The notes under the pieces are model-generated. The model saw only the letters and a program-made list of their open reading frames with translations, made no database searches and was not told the DNA's origin. Positions 15,171 through 23,957 of a stretch of DNA of 64,000 bases are shown here, in pieces. Source of the stretch: Mesorhizobium atlanticum (GTDB lineage: Bacteria > Pseudomonadota > Alphaproteobacteria > Rhizobiales > Rhizobiaceae); the NCBI RefSeq assembly GCF_003289965.1, contig NZ_QMBQ01000001.1, positions 434,001-498,000 on the forward strand, given 5' to 3'. A program made the translations under genes and the position numbers. Numbering within the stretch: the first letter of the stretch is position 1; each line of letters starts with the position of its first letter.

Positions 15171-17135
15171 ATGTTCGGCAAGATCCTGATCGCCAATCGC
15201 GGCGAGATCGCCTGCCGCGTCATTCGCACGGCCCGCAAGCTCGGCGTGCGCACCGTGGCCGTCTATTCCGACGCTGACGCCCGCGCCTTGCATGTCGAGA
15301 TGGCCGACGAGGCAGTGCATATCGGCCCCTCGCCTATCGGCGAAAGCTATTTGCGCGGTGACAAAATAGTTGCCGCGACGCTCGCCACCGGCGCCGAGGC
15401 GATTCATCCCGGCTACGGCTTCCTGTCGGAAAACCCGGACTTCGTGGACCAGGTGACGGCGGCAGGCCTCGTCTTCATCGGGCCGAGCGCCGCCTCGATC
15501 CGCGCCATGGGACTGAAGGACGCCGCCAAGCGGCTGATGGAGACGGCCGGCGTGCCTGTCGTGCCCGGCTATCACGGCGAGGCGCAGGAGATCGTGCTGC
15601 TTGCTTCCAAGGCGCGCGAGATCGGCTATCCGGTGCTGATCAAGGCGCGCGCCGGCGGCGGCGGCAAGGGCATGCGGCGCGTCGACCATCCCGACGATTT
15701 CTCCGAAGCGCTCTCGGGCGCGCGGCGCGAAGCGAAAGCGGCTTTCGGTGACGACCGGGTGCTGGTCGAAAAATATGTCGACAAGCCGCGCCATATCGAA
15801 GTGCAGGTCTTCGGCGACAATTTCGGCAATGCCGTGCATCTTTTCGAACGCGACTGCTCAGCGCAGCGCCGCCACCAGAAGGTGATCGAGGAGGCCCCTG
15901 CCCCCGGCATGACGCCAGCGCTGCGCAAGGCGATGACGGAGGCCGCCGTGAAGGCCGCCAAGGCGATCAACTATTCGGGCGCCGGCACCATCGAGTTCAT
16001 CGTCGATGCTTCGGAAGGACTGAAGGCCGACCGCTTCTGGTTCATGGAGATGAACACGCGGCTGCAGGTCGAGCACCCGGTCACCGAAGTGGTCACCGGC
16101 GTCGATCTTGTCGAATGGCAGTTGCGCGTCGCGTCCGGCGAAAAGCTGCCGAAGACGCAAGGCGAGATCGCGCTGTCGGGTCACGCTTTCGAGGCCCGCC
16201 TCTATGCGGAGGACGCCGCAAAAGGCTTCCTGCCGGCAACCGGCATGCTGCATCATCTGAAATTCCCCGACGCGCCGCCGGAAGGCGCCGCGATGCGCAT
16301 CGAGACCGGCGTGCGCGCCGGCGACGCGATCTCTCCCTTCTATGATCCGATGATCGCCAAGCTGGTGGTGCACGGCAAGGACAGGACCACCGCGCTCGGC
16401 GCGCTGCGCGATGCCCTCACCCGGACCGAAGTGGCGGGCTCCACCGTCAACACCGCCTTCCTGGCGGCGCTCGCGGCCGACGCCGATTTCGCGGCCGGCG
16501 ATGTCGATACCGGGCTGATCGGCAGGCATCAGGAGGCGCTCACCGCAATCCCTGCGCCGAGCGACGAGACGATCGCCGCCGCGGCGCTGGCCGCGACCGA
16601 TGCCGGCGCGCCAGGTGCGGCCGCCGATCCGTGGTCGACGCTTTCAGGCTATGCGCATTTCCACCTGCTCGCGCGCCGCATCCGCCTGCGCCACGGCGAG
16701 GAGAACATCCTGGCCAGGGTTTCGGCACGGCCGGACGGGCGTTTCCAGGTGGCGCTGGAGGCGCCGCATGACGCGGTGAACACGCATGATCTCAGGACCA
16801 TGCCGCACGCCGCACGCTGGCCCGGCCACGTCACAGTCTTCGAGGGCGCGGTCGGCTACACCTTCGCCGTTCCCGACCCGCTTGCCAAGGCCGACGAGGC
16901 CGGAGCCGCCTCGGGCAGCCTGCGCGCGCCGATGCCGGGGCTGGTCAAGCTGGTGCGGGCGGCGGCCGGCGATGCGGTGATCAAGGGCCAGCCGCTTCTG
17001 ATCCTCGAGGCGATGAAGATGGAACACATGATCGCCGCCCCGCATGACGGGGTGATCGCCGAGATCGCGGCCGAGGGAGCTCAGGTCAGCGACGGCACCG
17101 TGCTGGTGCGGTTCGCGGAGGACGGCCAAGGCTAG
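15171..17135 (+). CDS. mccA: 3-methylcrotonyl-CoA carboxylase, biotin-containing (alpha) subunit
   Basis: A 654-residue biotin carboxylase plus carrier. Order: N-terminal biotin carboxylase domain (MFGKILIANRGEIACRVIRT), ATP-grasp with glycine loop KARAGGGGKGMRRV, ERDCSAQRRHQKVIEEAPAP and FMEMNTRLQVEHPVTE, C-terminal biotin carboxylase domain, BT linker, and a biotinyl domain with the acceptor Lys in LEAMKMEHM (near residue 616). It carboxylates biotin with ATP and bicarbonate for MccB. ATG 15171 begins at the canonical N-terminus after GGGAGG. Its TAG stop is the first three bases of a palindromic repeat. The later pathway genes are not downstream here. Confidence 0.94.
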   Translation: MFGKILIANRGEIACRVIRTARKLGVRTVAVYSDADARALHVEMADEAVHIGPSPIGESYLRGDKIVAATLATGAEAIHPGYGFLSENPDFVDQVTAAGLVFIGPSAASIRAMGLKDAAKRLMETAGVPVVPGYHGEAQEIVLLASKAREIGYPVLIKARAGGGGKGMRRVDHPDDFSEALSGARREAKAAFGDDRVLVEKYVDKPRHIEVQVFGDNFGNAVHLFERDCSAQRRHQKVIEEAPAPGMTPALRKAMTEAAVKAAKAINYSGAGTIEFIVDASEGLKADRFWFMEMNTRLQVEHPVTEVVTGVDLVEWQLRVASGEKLPKTQGEIALSGHAFEARLYAEDAAKGFLPATGMLHHLKFPDAPPEGAAMRIETGVRAGDAISPFYDPMIAKLVVHGKDRTTALGALRDALTRTEVAGSTVNTAFLAALAADADFAAGDVDTGLIGRHQEALTAIPAPSDETIAAAALAATDAGAPGAAADPWSTLSGYAHFHLLARRIRLRHGEENILARVSARPDGRFQVALEAPHDAVNTHDLRTMPHAARWPGHVTVFEGAVGYTFAVPDPLAKADEAGAASGSLRAPMPGLVKLVRAAAGDAVIKGQPLLILEAMKMEHMIAAPHDGVIAEIAAEGAQVSDGTVLVRFAEDGQG

Positions 17136-17235
17136 AGCGTTTCACCATTTCACGGAAACGGCGAACCGCTCTATCTCCTTGTTTTTACGCAGTTCCGGAC
17201 GGAAAACCGCTCACACTTTTCCTGGAATTGCTCTA
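17133..17235. repeat. RIME-type palindromic intergenic repeat
   Basis: A 103-bp element with terminal inverted repeats TAGAGC / GCTCTA. It contains two internal dyads: gcgtttcaccatttc ... gaaacggcgaaccgc and ttccggacggaaaacc ... ttttcctggaattgc. The same core recurs as two fragments at 55635-55744. It matches the composition I know from the abundant rhizobial RIME family. Its first three bases are the mccA stop codon. Confidence 0.75.
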
Positions 17236-17243
17236 AACGAAAA

Positions 17244-17264
17244 TGGCCGGGACAAGCCCGGCCA
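17244..17264 (-). terminator. Terminator of the LivK-type gene
   Basis: An 8-bp GC stem (tggccggg / cccggcca) with a 5-nt loop lies 22 bp past the stop. On the minus strand it is followed by ttttcgttt. Confidence 0.8.
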
Positions 17265-17285
17265 CCTTCGCACAAACAATACCAA

Positions 17286-18407
17286 CTACTGCTGGATCGG
17301 CGCGTATTTGCCGTCGTGCCACTGGTTGATGTCGTAGCTGGCGTTCTTGAGGTCGCCCTTCTCATCGAAGATGACGTCGCCGACGACGGTGCTGATCGGC
17401 TTGCCGTTCTTCAGCGCTTCGGCAACCTTGGCCGGATCGTCGGTGCCGGCGCGCTTGACGCCTTCGGCGACGGCCTGGATCACGGCATAGGAGAACAGCG
17501 TGAAGCCCTCCGGGGTGAAGCCGCCGGCCTTGATCTTGGCGACCGCATCCTTCGCCTCGGGCTTGGCCTGGGGGTCCGACGGGAAGACGAATAGCGTGCC
17601 TTCACCGGCCGGGCCGGCGACCTGCCAGAATTCCGGCGAGGCGATCGAGTCCGGCATGATCAGCTGGAACTTGACGTTCTGCTCCGCCGCCTGACGCAGG
17701 ATCAGCCCGGCCTCGGGGTGGTAGCCGCCGAAATAGACGACGTCGGCCTTGAGTTCCTTCAGCTTGGTGACCAGGGCCGAATAGTCCTTCTCGCCGGCAT
17801 TGATGCCTTCATAGTCGACCTCCTTGAGGCCGCCCGCATTCATCGTCGCCTTGACGGCGTCGGCAACGCCCTGGCCATAGGCGCTCTTGTCGTGCAGGAC
17901 GACAACGTTCTTGCCGGCGTATTTCTTGGCGATCCACGGGCCGATGAAGGCGCCCTGCGCGTCGTCACGCGTGTAGAGGCGCATGATCGTCGGCCAGCCG
18001 GACTTGGCGGCGGCATCGGTCAGCACCGGGTTCGACGAGGCCGGGCTCATCATCAGCGTGCCGGCTTCGGCATAGACGGCGGAGGCCGGAATGCTCGAGC
18101 CCGAGCAGGCATGGCCGTCGACGAACTTGACGCCGTTGGCGACGATGCGGTTGGCCACCGAGACCGCCTGCTTGGGGTCGCACTGGTCGTCCTCGATGTC
18201 GAGCTTGATCTTGGAGCCGTTGACGCCGCCCGCGGCGTTGATGGCGTCGGCGGCGGCCTGCGCGCCCTGCTTGAACTGGTCACCGATGGTGGCGAGCTGG
18301 CCGGTCATCGGGCCGACCACCGAAATGGTGATATCGTCGGCGAAGGCAATCGGGGCGCTCATCATCAGGCCAAATGCGGCCGCGCTCAAAATACCCAATT
18401 TTTTCAT
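17286..18407 (-). CDS. Branched-chain amino acid ABC transporter substrate-binding protein (LivK type)
   Basis: A 373-residue periplasmic binding protein. Signal peptide MKKLGILSAAAFGLMMSAP, cleavage after AFA. The mature protein starts DDITISVVGPMTGQLA and has the type I periplasmic-binding fold signatures AADAINAAGGVNG, DDQCDPKQAVSVANRI, VDGHACSGSSIPAS and YAEAGTLMMSPASSNP. It is the solute receptor of a Liv-type importer. No permease or ATPase genes are adjacent, so it works with components encoded elsewhere. Its position next to the leucine catabolic genes fits a leucine/isoleucine/valine ligand, though this family also binds other amino acids and amides. Confidence 0.92.
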   Translation of the reverse strand: MKKLGILSAAAFGLMMSAPIAFADDITISVVGPMTGQLATIGDQFKQGAQAAADAINAAGGVNGSKIKLDIEDDQCDPKQAVSVANRIVANGVKFVDGHACSGSSIPASAVYAEAGTLMMSPASSNPVLTDAAAKSGWPTIMRLYTRDDAQGAFIGPWIAKKYAGKNVVVLHDKSAYGQGVADAVKATMNAGGLKEVDYEGINAGEKDYSALVTKLKELKADVVYFGGYHPEAGLILRQAAEQNVKFQLIMPDSIASPEFWQVAGPAGEGTLFVFPSDPQAKPEAKDAVAKIKAGGFTPEGFTLFSYAVIQAVAEGVKRAGTDDPAKVAEALKNGKPISTVVGDVIFDEKGDLKNASYDINQWHDGKYAPIQQ

Positions 18408-18574
18408 GACTATAGAACTCCTCCACTTGTGCGCGGCGGCATGGCCGCGCTTCTTCCACAGAGCCGGGACAATTTCACCCTTCGCCGGGACTGTCGAGAG
18501 GACAATGCGGAAGGTTTTGGTTCATTCCGGCAAGGATTTCTTGGGCCACACGCCGCGTAATTACCTGGCGTAAT

Positions 18575-18619
18575 GCAAAAAGCCGCGCCGACCTTGTTTC
18601 GGTCGGTCGCGGCTTTTGC
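18575..18619 (-). terminator. Long bidirectional hairpin terminator
   Basis: A nearly perfect 18-bp stem (gcaaaa-agccgcg-ccgacc against ggtcgg-t-cgcggct-tttgc) with a 7-nt loop and runs of T on both strands (TTTTT on the minus strand). It most likely ends the transcript of the minus-strand Sel1 gene that stops at 18776. The 156 bases between hold no frame with a start site or recognisable protein. An open frame through this hairpin on the minus strand (18748 to 18410) is therefore not accepted as a gene. Confidence 0.75.
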
Positions 18620-18775
18620 AGTCGAGCTCCCCGGACGCCCCCGCGCCTGAAACCCGCTCGCTTCCCTGTTTAGTTGCGCGGCTTTGCCTTTATTGGCCTG
18701 CCGCGTTCTTGGTCTTGTGGCCGGCCGTCTTTTCGCGGCCTTATCCAAATCAGTGTCTCAGCGCTGCGCACAGGA

Positions 18776-19042
18776 TCAGTGCATCGTCATCCATTCGCGG
18801 GCTTCGCGCAGCGCCGTGGCGATCTCGACCTTGGACATGGTGGCCGACAGTTCCGAGCGCAGCTCGGCGGCGCGGAGCGAACCCTTGATCGCGGCGATGT
18901 TGAACCATTTGTGGGCGGCTACGACGTCGGTCTCGCAATCGCGGCCGGTCGCATACATCATGCCCAGTTCGAAAAGAATGTCGGCCTGGGCAGTTGCCCC
19001 CATGGCGCCGAAGCCGTCTTCAAGCATTTCAAAACGTGCCAT
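18776..19042 (-). CDS. Small Sel1-repeat protein
   Basis: An 88-residue protein consisting of about one and a half Sel1-like (TPR-related) repeats: ADILFELGMMYATGRDCETD then VVAAHKWFNIAAIKGS, followed by a helical tail (KVEIATALREAREWMTM). No signal peptide, so cytoplasmic. Sel1 repeats mediate protein-protein contacts; no partner can be named. Preceded by an AT-rich region (19140-19215) likely to hold its promoter and followed by the terminator at 18575-18619. Confidence 0.8.
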   Translation of the reverse strand: MARFEMLEDGFGAMGATAQADILFELGMMYATGRDCETDVVAAHKWFNIAAIKGSLRAAELRSELSATMSKVEIATALREAREWMTMH

Positions 19043-19481
19043 TTCAATCCCCTGTCTGGCTCCCGAGAGCTGCCTCCTTCTGTCCCTTGATTTCCCTCGG
19101 GGCGGGCCGCTCTTTCGATGCTTTCGAGGATGAAGCCTGGCCTTGAATCCGTCGTTAAATGGCTTGCTTAATTTGAGGAAAACAAAGCTAAAACAAGAGG
19201 TAAACGCAAAAAACCGTTAAGCATGGGAATCCAGCTTTTGCGCGGTTTTGCGTCAAATTCGATGAAAATTGGCGAGAGCGGAATCAAGACTTCGCTAACC
19301 ACGGGAACCGAAGCGTTTTTCCGGTCCCGTTTATTTTCGGCCATGCGCCGGGCGAAAAACCTTGCAACCTTCCGTGGCGGCACCGCTTTTGTTTTGGCGG
19401 GAGCTGGATTAGCTTTACCTTTGCGTAAGGGACTGGAAGGCGGACCGACGCCCGCCGCACGCCCATTGGGAGGAGGACGAG
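19043..19481. other. AT-rich divergent promoter region
   Basis: It separates the minus-strand Sel1 gene from the plus-strand DUF2147 gene. The middle (about 19150-19220) is strikingly AT-rich for this genome, with several TTAA tetramers but no pair at the 7-bp spacing of a CtrA site. No gene is supported in it. Confidence 0.5.
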
Positions 19482-19823
19482 ATGTTTCGAAAGACGAGCC
19501 TGGCCCTGGCGGCCACCTTGATCATGGCAGGCGCCGCGTGGGCCGACCCGATCGAAGGCAATTGGAAGACGCAGTCCGGCGAAACGGCGACCATTGGCGG
19601 CGGTGGCTCCTTCTCCATTACGCTCAAGACGGGCAAATATGCCGGCAAGACGATCGGCTCGCTGAAGGCGGCCGGCGACAACAAATATGCCGGCAACATC
19701 ACCGATCCAGCCAACGACAAGACCTATTCCGGCAAGGCGACGCTTACGGGTACGACGCTCAAGATGAGCGGCTGCGTGCTCGGCGGCCTGATCTGCAAGA
19801 GCCAGACCTGGCACAAGCTCTGA
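19482..19823 (+). CDS. DUF2147 family secreted protein
   Basis: A 113-residue protein with a Sec signal peptide (MFRKTSLALAATLIMAGAA, cleavage after AWA). The mature part follows the DUF2147 layout: DPIEGNWKT, a strand-rich middle, NITDPANDKTYSGKATLTG, then LKMSGCVLGGLICKSQTW. The family adopts a lipocalin-like small beta-barrel of unknown function. ATG 19482 has an ideal GGAGGAGG site. A Rho-independent terminator follows 20 bp after the stop, so it is a single-gene unit. Confidence 0.88.
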   Translation: MFRKTSLALAATLIMAGAAWADPIEGNWKTQSGETATIGGGGSFSITLKTGKYAGKTIGSLKAAGDNKYAGNITDPANDKTYSGKATLTGTTLKMSGCVLGGLICKSQTWHKL

Positions 19824-19843
19824 TCGCCAATTCCCGGTCGTCC

Positions 19844-19873
19844 AAACGGGGCCCGAGTGGCCCCGTTTTCTTT
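19844..19873 (+). terminator. Rho-independent terminator after the DUF2147 gene
   Basis: A 10-bp perfect stem (aaacggggcc / ggccccgttt) with a 5-nt loop, followed by a T-rich tail (TTTTCTTTT). Confidence 0.92.
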
Positions 19874-20021
19874 TGCGGCGGCTGCGCCCTGCCTGACCAG
19901 GTCCAGGCCCGCCGGCAACTCTTCAAGAGCCCGTCAATCAATTTGAACCGCAGATGAATGCGGATCTCAGAACCGGTTCAGAGGCTTTTTGGCATTCTCT
20001 CCCGCATTGAAGGAGAGAGAA

Positions 20022-20156
20022 ATGCTTGCCCGTCGCTTCACCATCGTCTGCCTGCTGATGAGCCTGTTCGGGATGTTCTTCGCCATCCTGGTGGCCGAGG
20101 GCGGCCACTCGGCCCGCCTGTGGGAACGGCCCGTGGCTGGGTTTTCGGCTCCGTGA
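20022..20156 (+). CDS. Small (44-residue) membrane protein
   Basis: A short frame starting at ATG 20022 right after a near-perfect ribosome-binding site (GAAGGAGAGAGAA). It encodes a positively charged N-terminus (MLARRF), one hydrophobic helix (TIVCLLMSLFGMFFAILVA) and a polar tail (EGGHSARLWERP). This is a single-pass small membrane protein or an uncleaved secreted peptide. No family is known to me. The strong Shine-Dalgarno sequence is the main support. Confidence 0.5.
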   Translation: MLARRFTIVCLLMSLFGMFFAILVAEGGHSARLWERPVAGFSAP

Positions 20157-20222
20157 ACCAGGTGACGCGCTGAAACGACAAAGTTGAAAATCGACCACGT
20201 TGAAAATCGGGATACCACCAAA

Positions 20223-20426
20223 ATGAACCGCATCGCCGATAACGCCATGAAGATACTGAGGCTGCTGCCGCGGGCGACGCTCATCCTCATGCTGCTCGCC
20301 GCCCCGGTTCTGGCGGTGCCGATGATGCGCGCCGACACCGGCCACCGGATCGAGGCGCCGGCGAACAAGAACAGGAGCGTCGGCTTTGTGCTGCTGGTCA
20401 GTCTGCAGCGCGGGCAAGCTCTATAG
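20223..20426 (+). CDS. Possible small membrane protein
   Basis: A 67-residue frame from ATG 20223 with a basic start and one hydrophobic segment (ATLILMLLAAPVLAVPMM), which could be a signal peptide or anchor. There is no clear ribosome-binding site and no recognised family. It follows the 44-residue membrane protein by 66 bp. Reported with low confidence. Confidence 0.3.
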   Translation: MNRIADNAMKILRLLPRATLILMLLAAPVLAVPMMRADTGHRIEAPANKNRSVGFVLLVSLQRGQAL

Positions 20427-20554
20427 GAGTGTCAGATGGCGCGACTGGCTCGTGGCCAGCGCGCTTTAAACACATCCGAAGAAAATCGACGCTGTCGGCT
20501 CTCGCGGCCCCGCTTCCCCCTCCCAAGCGCTCTTCCAAATCCCTATATTGAGCC

Positions 20555-22057
20555 ATGGAAAAGCGAATCTACCCCCAAGCCATCGAATCGGTCGTCATGC
20601 CGGAGCCTTTCGGGGCGCAGAGCTTCCATGACGCCAGAAAAGCAGTTGCGGCGCTGCAGGCGCTCTATGACCGCAACACCAAATTCCTGCGCGATTCATT
20701 CGCTGCGCTGGCCGCAGGAGGCGACGAGAGCAAGCGCTACCGGGCCTTCTATCCGCAGATCGGCGTCACCACGACCTCGTTCAGCCAGGTCGACTCGCGC
20801 CAAGCCTATGGCCATATGCCGACGCCCGGCCATTTCGCCACCACCATCACCCAGCCGCAACTCTTCGAGAACTACCTCATCGAGCAGCTTCGCCTCATCA
20901 TGCGCAACCACGGCGTGACAGTGACGGTGTCGGAATCGACGACGCCGATACCGCTGCACTTCGCCTTCCTGGAAGGCAGCTATGTCGACGGCGCGGCCGC
21001 CGAGCGCATCAAGCGGCCGATTCGCGACCTGTTCGACGTGCCGGACCTCGACGGGACCGACGACCAGATCGCCAACGGCACGTTCGAGGTGGCGTTCGGC
21101 GAGCCACGGCCGCTGGCGCCGTTCACCGCGCAGCGTATCGACTATTCGCTGCACCGCATGACGCATTACACGGCGACCAGCCCGCAGCACTTCCAGAACT
21201 TCGTGCTGTTCACCAACTACCAGTTCTACATCGACGAGTTCGTGGCGCGGGCCCGCGAACTGATGGAGAGTGGTGGAGGCGGCTACAGTGAATTTGTCGA
21301 GCCGGGCAATGTCGTGACCAAAGCGGGAGCCGGCGCGCCGAGCGAAGGCACGCCGCCGCAGCGCCTGCCGCAAATGCCGGCCTATCACCTGAAGAAGCCC
21401 GGCCATGGCGGCATCACCATGGTCAATATCGGCGTCGGCCCTTCCAACGCCAAGACGATCACCGACCACATCGCGGTGCTTCGGCCGCATGCCTGGGTCA
21501 TGCTCGGCCACTGCGCGGGCCTGCGCAACACACAGGCGCTTGGCGACTATGTTCTGGCGCATGCCTATGTGCGCGAGGACCATGTGCTGGACGACGACCT
21601 GCCGGTCTGGGTGCCGATCCCGCCGCTGGCCGAGATCCAGGTGGCGCTGCAGGAAGCAGTCGCCGAAGTCACCGGCCTTTCCGGCTACGACCTCAAGCGC
21701 ATCATGCGCACCGGCACCGTCGCCACCATCGACAATCGCAACTGGGAACTGCGCGACCAGCGCGGACCGGTGCAGCGCCTGTCGCAGTCGCGCGCCATCG
21801 CGCTCGACATGGAATCGGCGACGATCGCCGCCAACGGCTTCCGCTTCCGCGTGCCCTACGGCACGTTGCTGTGCGTTTCCGACAAGCCGCTGCACGGCGA
21901 ACTGAAGCTGCCCGGCATGGCGACCGAGTTCTACAAGCGGCAGGTGGCGCAGCATCTGACCATCGGCATCAGGGCGATGGAGAAGCTTGCCGAAATGCCG
22001 ATGGAGCGACTGCATTCGCGCAAGCTCAGAAGTTTCTCGGAAACGGCGTTCCAGTAG
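20555..22057 (+). CDS. amn: AMP nucleosidase
   Basis: A 500-residue AMP nucleosidase, which cleaves AMP to adenine and ribose-5-phosphate in purine salvage. The N-terminal regulatory domain includes IGVTTTSFSQVDSRQAYGHM and PTPGHFATTITQP. The C-terminal nucleoside-phosphorylase-like catalytic domain includes NIGVGPSNAKTITDHIAVLR, MLGHCAGLRNTQALGDYVLA and ALDMESATIAANGFRFRVPY, where the Asp-Met-Glu triplet binds the ribose. Length is close to the E. coli enzyme (about 484). Cytoplasmic, monocistronic as far as can be seen. Confidence 0.95.
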   Translation: MEKRIYPQAIESVVMPEPFGAQSFHDARKAVAALQALYDRNTKFLRDSFAALAAGGDESKRYRAFYPQIGVTTTSFSQVDSRQAYGHMPTPGHFATTITQPQLFENYLIEQLRLIMRNHGVTVTVSESTTPIPLHFAFLEGSYVDGAAAERIKRPIRDLFDVPDLDGTDDQIANGTFEVAFGEPRPLAPFTAQRIDYSLHRMTHYTATSPQHFQNFVLFTNYQFYIDEFVARARELMESGGGGYSEFVEPGNVVTKAGAGAPSEGTPPQRLPQMPAYHLKKPGHGGITMVNIGVGPSNAKTITDHIAVLRPHAWVMLGHCAGLRNTQALGDYVLAHAYVREDHVLDDDLPVWVPIPPLAEIQVALQEAVAEVTGLSGYDLKRIMRTGTVATIDNRNWELRDQRGPVQRLSQSRAIALDMESATIAANGFRFRVPYGTLLCVSDKPLHGELKLPGMATEFYKRQVAQHLTIGIRAMEKLAEMPMERLHSRKLRSFSETAFQ

Positions 22058-22153
22058 GCGCGTGCCAGCCAGCTACTGACGAGGCAATCCGTCGTCTTGC
22101 TTGAGCCGCAATTTGGCCGATAAGCGATCAGAACGGATTGCCGGGGCAATAAG

Positions 22154-23191
22154 ATGACTACGGGCGGTGCGCGCTTGAGCATGATGGCTCAGCTGACATT
22201 CCTGGCGATGATGGGATTCTCGGCCGCGCTGCTGGCCGGGTTCTTCGGCACGCTGCATCCGGCCTTCGATTCCTTCTCGCATTTCCGCATGCATCTGAGC
22301 GTGCTGACGGTGCTGCTCGCGCTGCCGCTGCTTGCCGGTTCCTACCGGCTGCAGGCCGTCGCGGCCCTGGTCTTCGCCATTGTCTGCCTCGCCACGACCA
22401 CGAGCGCGCTGCCCAGGCTGTCGACGCAGCAGGCGGTCGCGAAGCCGGCCGACCGGATCGTCTACAGCCTGCTGCAGATGAACCTGCGCTTCAACAACCC
22501 AACGCCGAAGAAGGTGCTGTCGCTGATTGGCCGGACCAATCCGGACGTCATCACGCTCGACGAAGTGTCCGGCATGTGGACGAAAGAGCTCGGCTATATT
22601 GCCGGCGCCTATCCCTATCGCATCCTGTGCGACTATCCCAACGGTATATTCGGCGTGGCGCTCTTGTCACGCCGTCCGTTCGCCGCCGGAACCGCGCCGC
22701 GTTGCGAGCCGCGCGGCGCGATGGCGACCGCCACGATCGACTTCAACGGCGTTCCGGTCGACGTCGCCGCGATCCACCTCAGCTGGCCGTGGCCGAAGGA
22801 GCAGTACTGGCAGATCGGCCAACTGGCGGAACCGCTGGCAGCGCTCGGCGAAACCGCCATCATGGCAGGCGACTGCAATGCCGTGCCGTGGAGCGCGGCG
22901 GCGCGGCGTGTGGCGCGGCTCAGCGGCATGACGCTGATGCCCTCGGCCGGCCCGACCTGGATCCATCGCACGCTGCCCGACGTCCTGCGTCGCTATGCGG
23001 GCCTGCCGATCGACCAGGTGTTCAGCAAGGGCGGGGTGACGATCCTTTCGTCGGCCCGGCTGGAGGATACAGGCTCCGACCATCTGCCGGTGCTGGTCGA
23101 ATTCACGCTGCCGCCCGCAAGCGACCCGCCCGAGGACGCGCACAAGTCGGCGCTGGCGGCGAATGACGCGCCGGACAAGCCACGCAGCTGA
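22154..23191 (+). CDS. Membrane-anchored endonuclease/exonuclease/phosphatase family protein
   Basis: A 345-residue protein. Two or three hydrophobic helices (about residues 13-35, 43-60 and 65-85) are followed by an EEP domain: YSLLQMNLRFNNP (metal-site Asn), DVITLDEVSGMW (metal-site Glu), GAMATATIDFNGVPVDVAAI then HLSWPWP, AIMAGDCNAVPW (Asp and Asn) and a C-terminal DTGSDHLPVLVEF with the catalytic Asp-His pair. The domain probably faces the periplasm and cleaves a phosphodiester or phosphate ester; the substrate is unknown. ATG 22154. Confidence 0.88.
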   Translation: MTTGGARLSMMAQLTFLAMMGFSAALLAGFFGTLHPAFDSFSHFRMHLSVLTVLLALPLLAGSYRLQAVAALVFAIVCLATTTSALPRLSTQQAVAKPADRIVYSLLQMNLRFNNPTPKKVLSLIGRTNPDVITLDEVSGMWTKELGYIAGAYPYRILCDYPNGIFGVALLSRRPFAAGTAPRCEPRGAMATATIDFNGVPVDVAAIHLSWPWPKEQYWQIGQLAEPLAALGETAIMAGDCNAVPWSAAARRVARLSGMTLMPSAGPTWIHRTLPDVLRRYAGLPIDQVFSKGGVTILSSARLEDTGSDHLPVLVEFTLPPASDPPEDAHKSALAANDAPDKPRS

Positions 23192-23223
23192 CGCCTCCCC
23201 TGGCAGGCGAACAGGCTGAAGCC

Positions 23224-23826
23224 TCAGTTCTTCCCCACCAATGCATTGACCAGCCGGTCGACATGGCCGCCGTCGCGGTGCTCGCGTGCGTCGAAGGCGT
23301 TCTGTTTCGCTTCGTATTGCGCGTAAACGGCATCGATCCGGCGCCTGGCCTCGCGATGGGTGGCGGTGCAGAACCAATTGTCGGCAAGCTTCAGGCCGGC
23401 AATGGACTTTGCGGTGGCGCGCATCATGGCCTCGGCTATGCGACCGTGGTGATGCTCGTGCGCATGAACGCCGGCGAGGAAGCGCCGCCAGCGCCGCTCG
23501 AGCTTGGGTGTCGGCGGCGAGGCCAGGCGAGGAAAATTGTAGGTGAGCTCCATCGTTCCGTCGGCGCCTCGCAATCTGCAGACCCCGTCGGTGCGGTCCA
23601 CGTCCAGCTTCCAGTTCACCACATAGCTGGTGTCGGCGATGGCGCGGGTCATGAAGCCGTGCTTGGGACCTTTGTGGTTCATCGCTTCGACCAGGGCAGC
23701 CCCCGTCGCGCCGGCGATGTCATAGTTGCGAGTCGTGACCAGCACCTTGGTGCCGGCCAGGGCTTCCGGGGCGGCGCCGCATAGGCCGCCGAGCGTGATG
23801 AGGCATGTAAGAACCGCCAGGCGCAT
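23224..23826 (-). CDS. DUF922 family secreted putative zinc protease
   Basis: A 200-residue protein with a Sec signal peptide (MRLAVLTCLITLGGLCGAA, cleavage near ALAG). The mature domain has the DUF922 arrangement: YDIAGATGAALVEAMNHKGP, WKLDVDRTDGVCRLRGAD, a basic segment LERRWRRFLAGVHAHE, and the HxxxHHH cluster HAHEHHHGRIAEA expected to bind zinc. One Cys pair (VCRL / NWFC). Likely a periplasmic metalloprotease, but catalysis has not been shown for most members. Convergent with the EEP gene. Confidence 0.85.
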   Translation of the reverse strand: MRLAVLTCLITLGGLCGAAPEALAGTKVLVTTRNYDIAGATGAALVEAMNHKGPKHGFMTRAIADTSYVVNWKLDVDRTDGVCRLRGADGTMELTYNFPRLASPPTPKLERRWRRFLAGVHAHEHHHGRIAEAMMRATAKSIAGLKLADNWFCTATHREARRRIDAVYAQYEAKQNAFDAREHRDGGHVDRLVNALVGKN

Positions 23827-23957
23827 GGCCCATTTGCTCCTTATCCGCAGAGAAGGAACTATAAGCCGCTTGCAATTTCAAGCGTAAGGAGCCGGTCGGC
23901 CCGAACCGTCGATGGTTGTCGATGGAGCGGCGGTCGAGACGGCCCGGTCGGAGCGGA

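Noticed and set aside
18410..18748. Minus-strand basic protein of 112 residues
   Set aside because: The frame runs through the strong hairpin at 18575-18619, starts with TTG without a ribosome-binding site, and shows no family resemblance.
19938..20417. Minus-strand open frame of 159 codons
   Set aside because: Antisense to the small membrane protein with a strong ribosome-binding site; its product is low-complexity Gln/His/Arg-rich.
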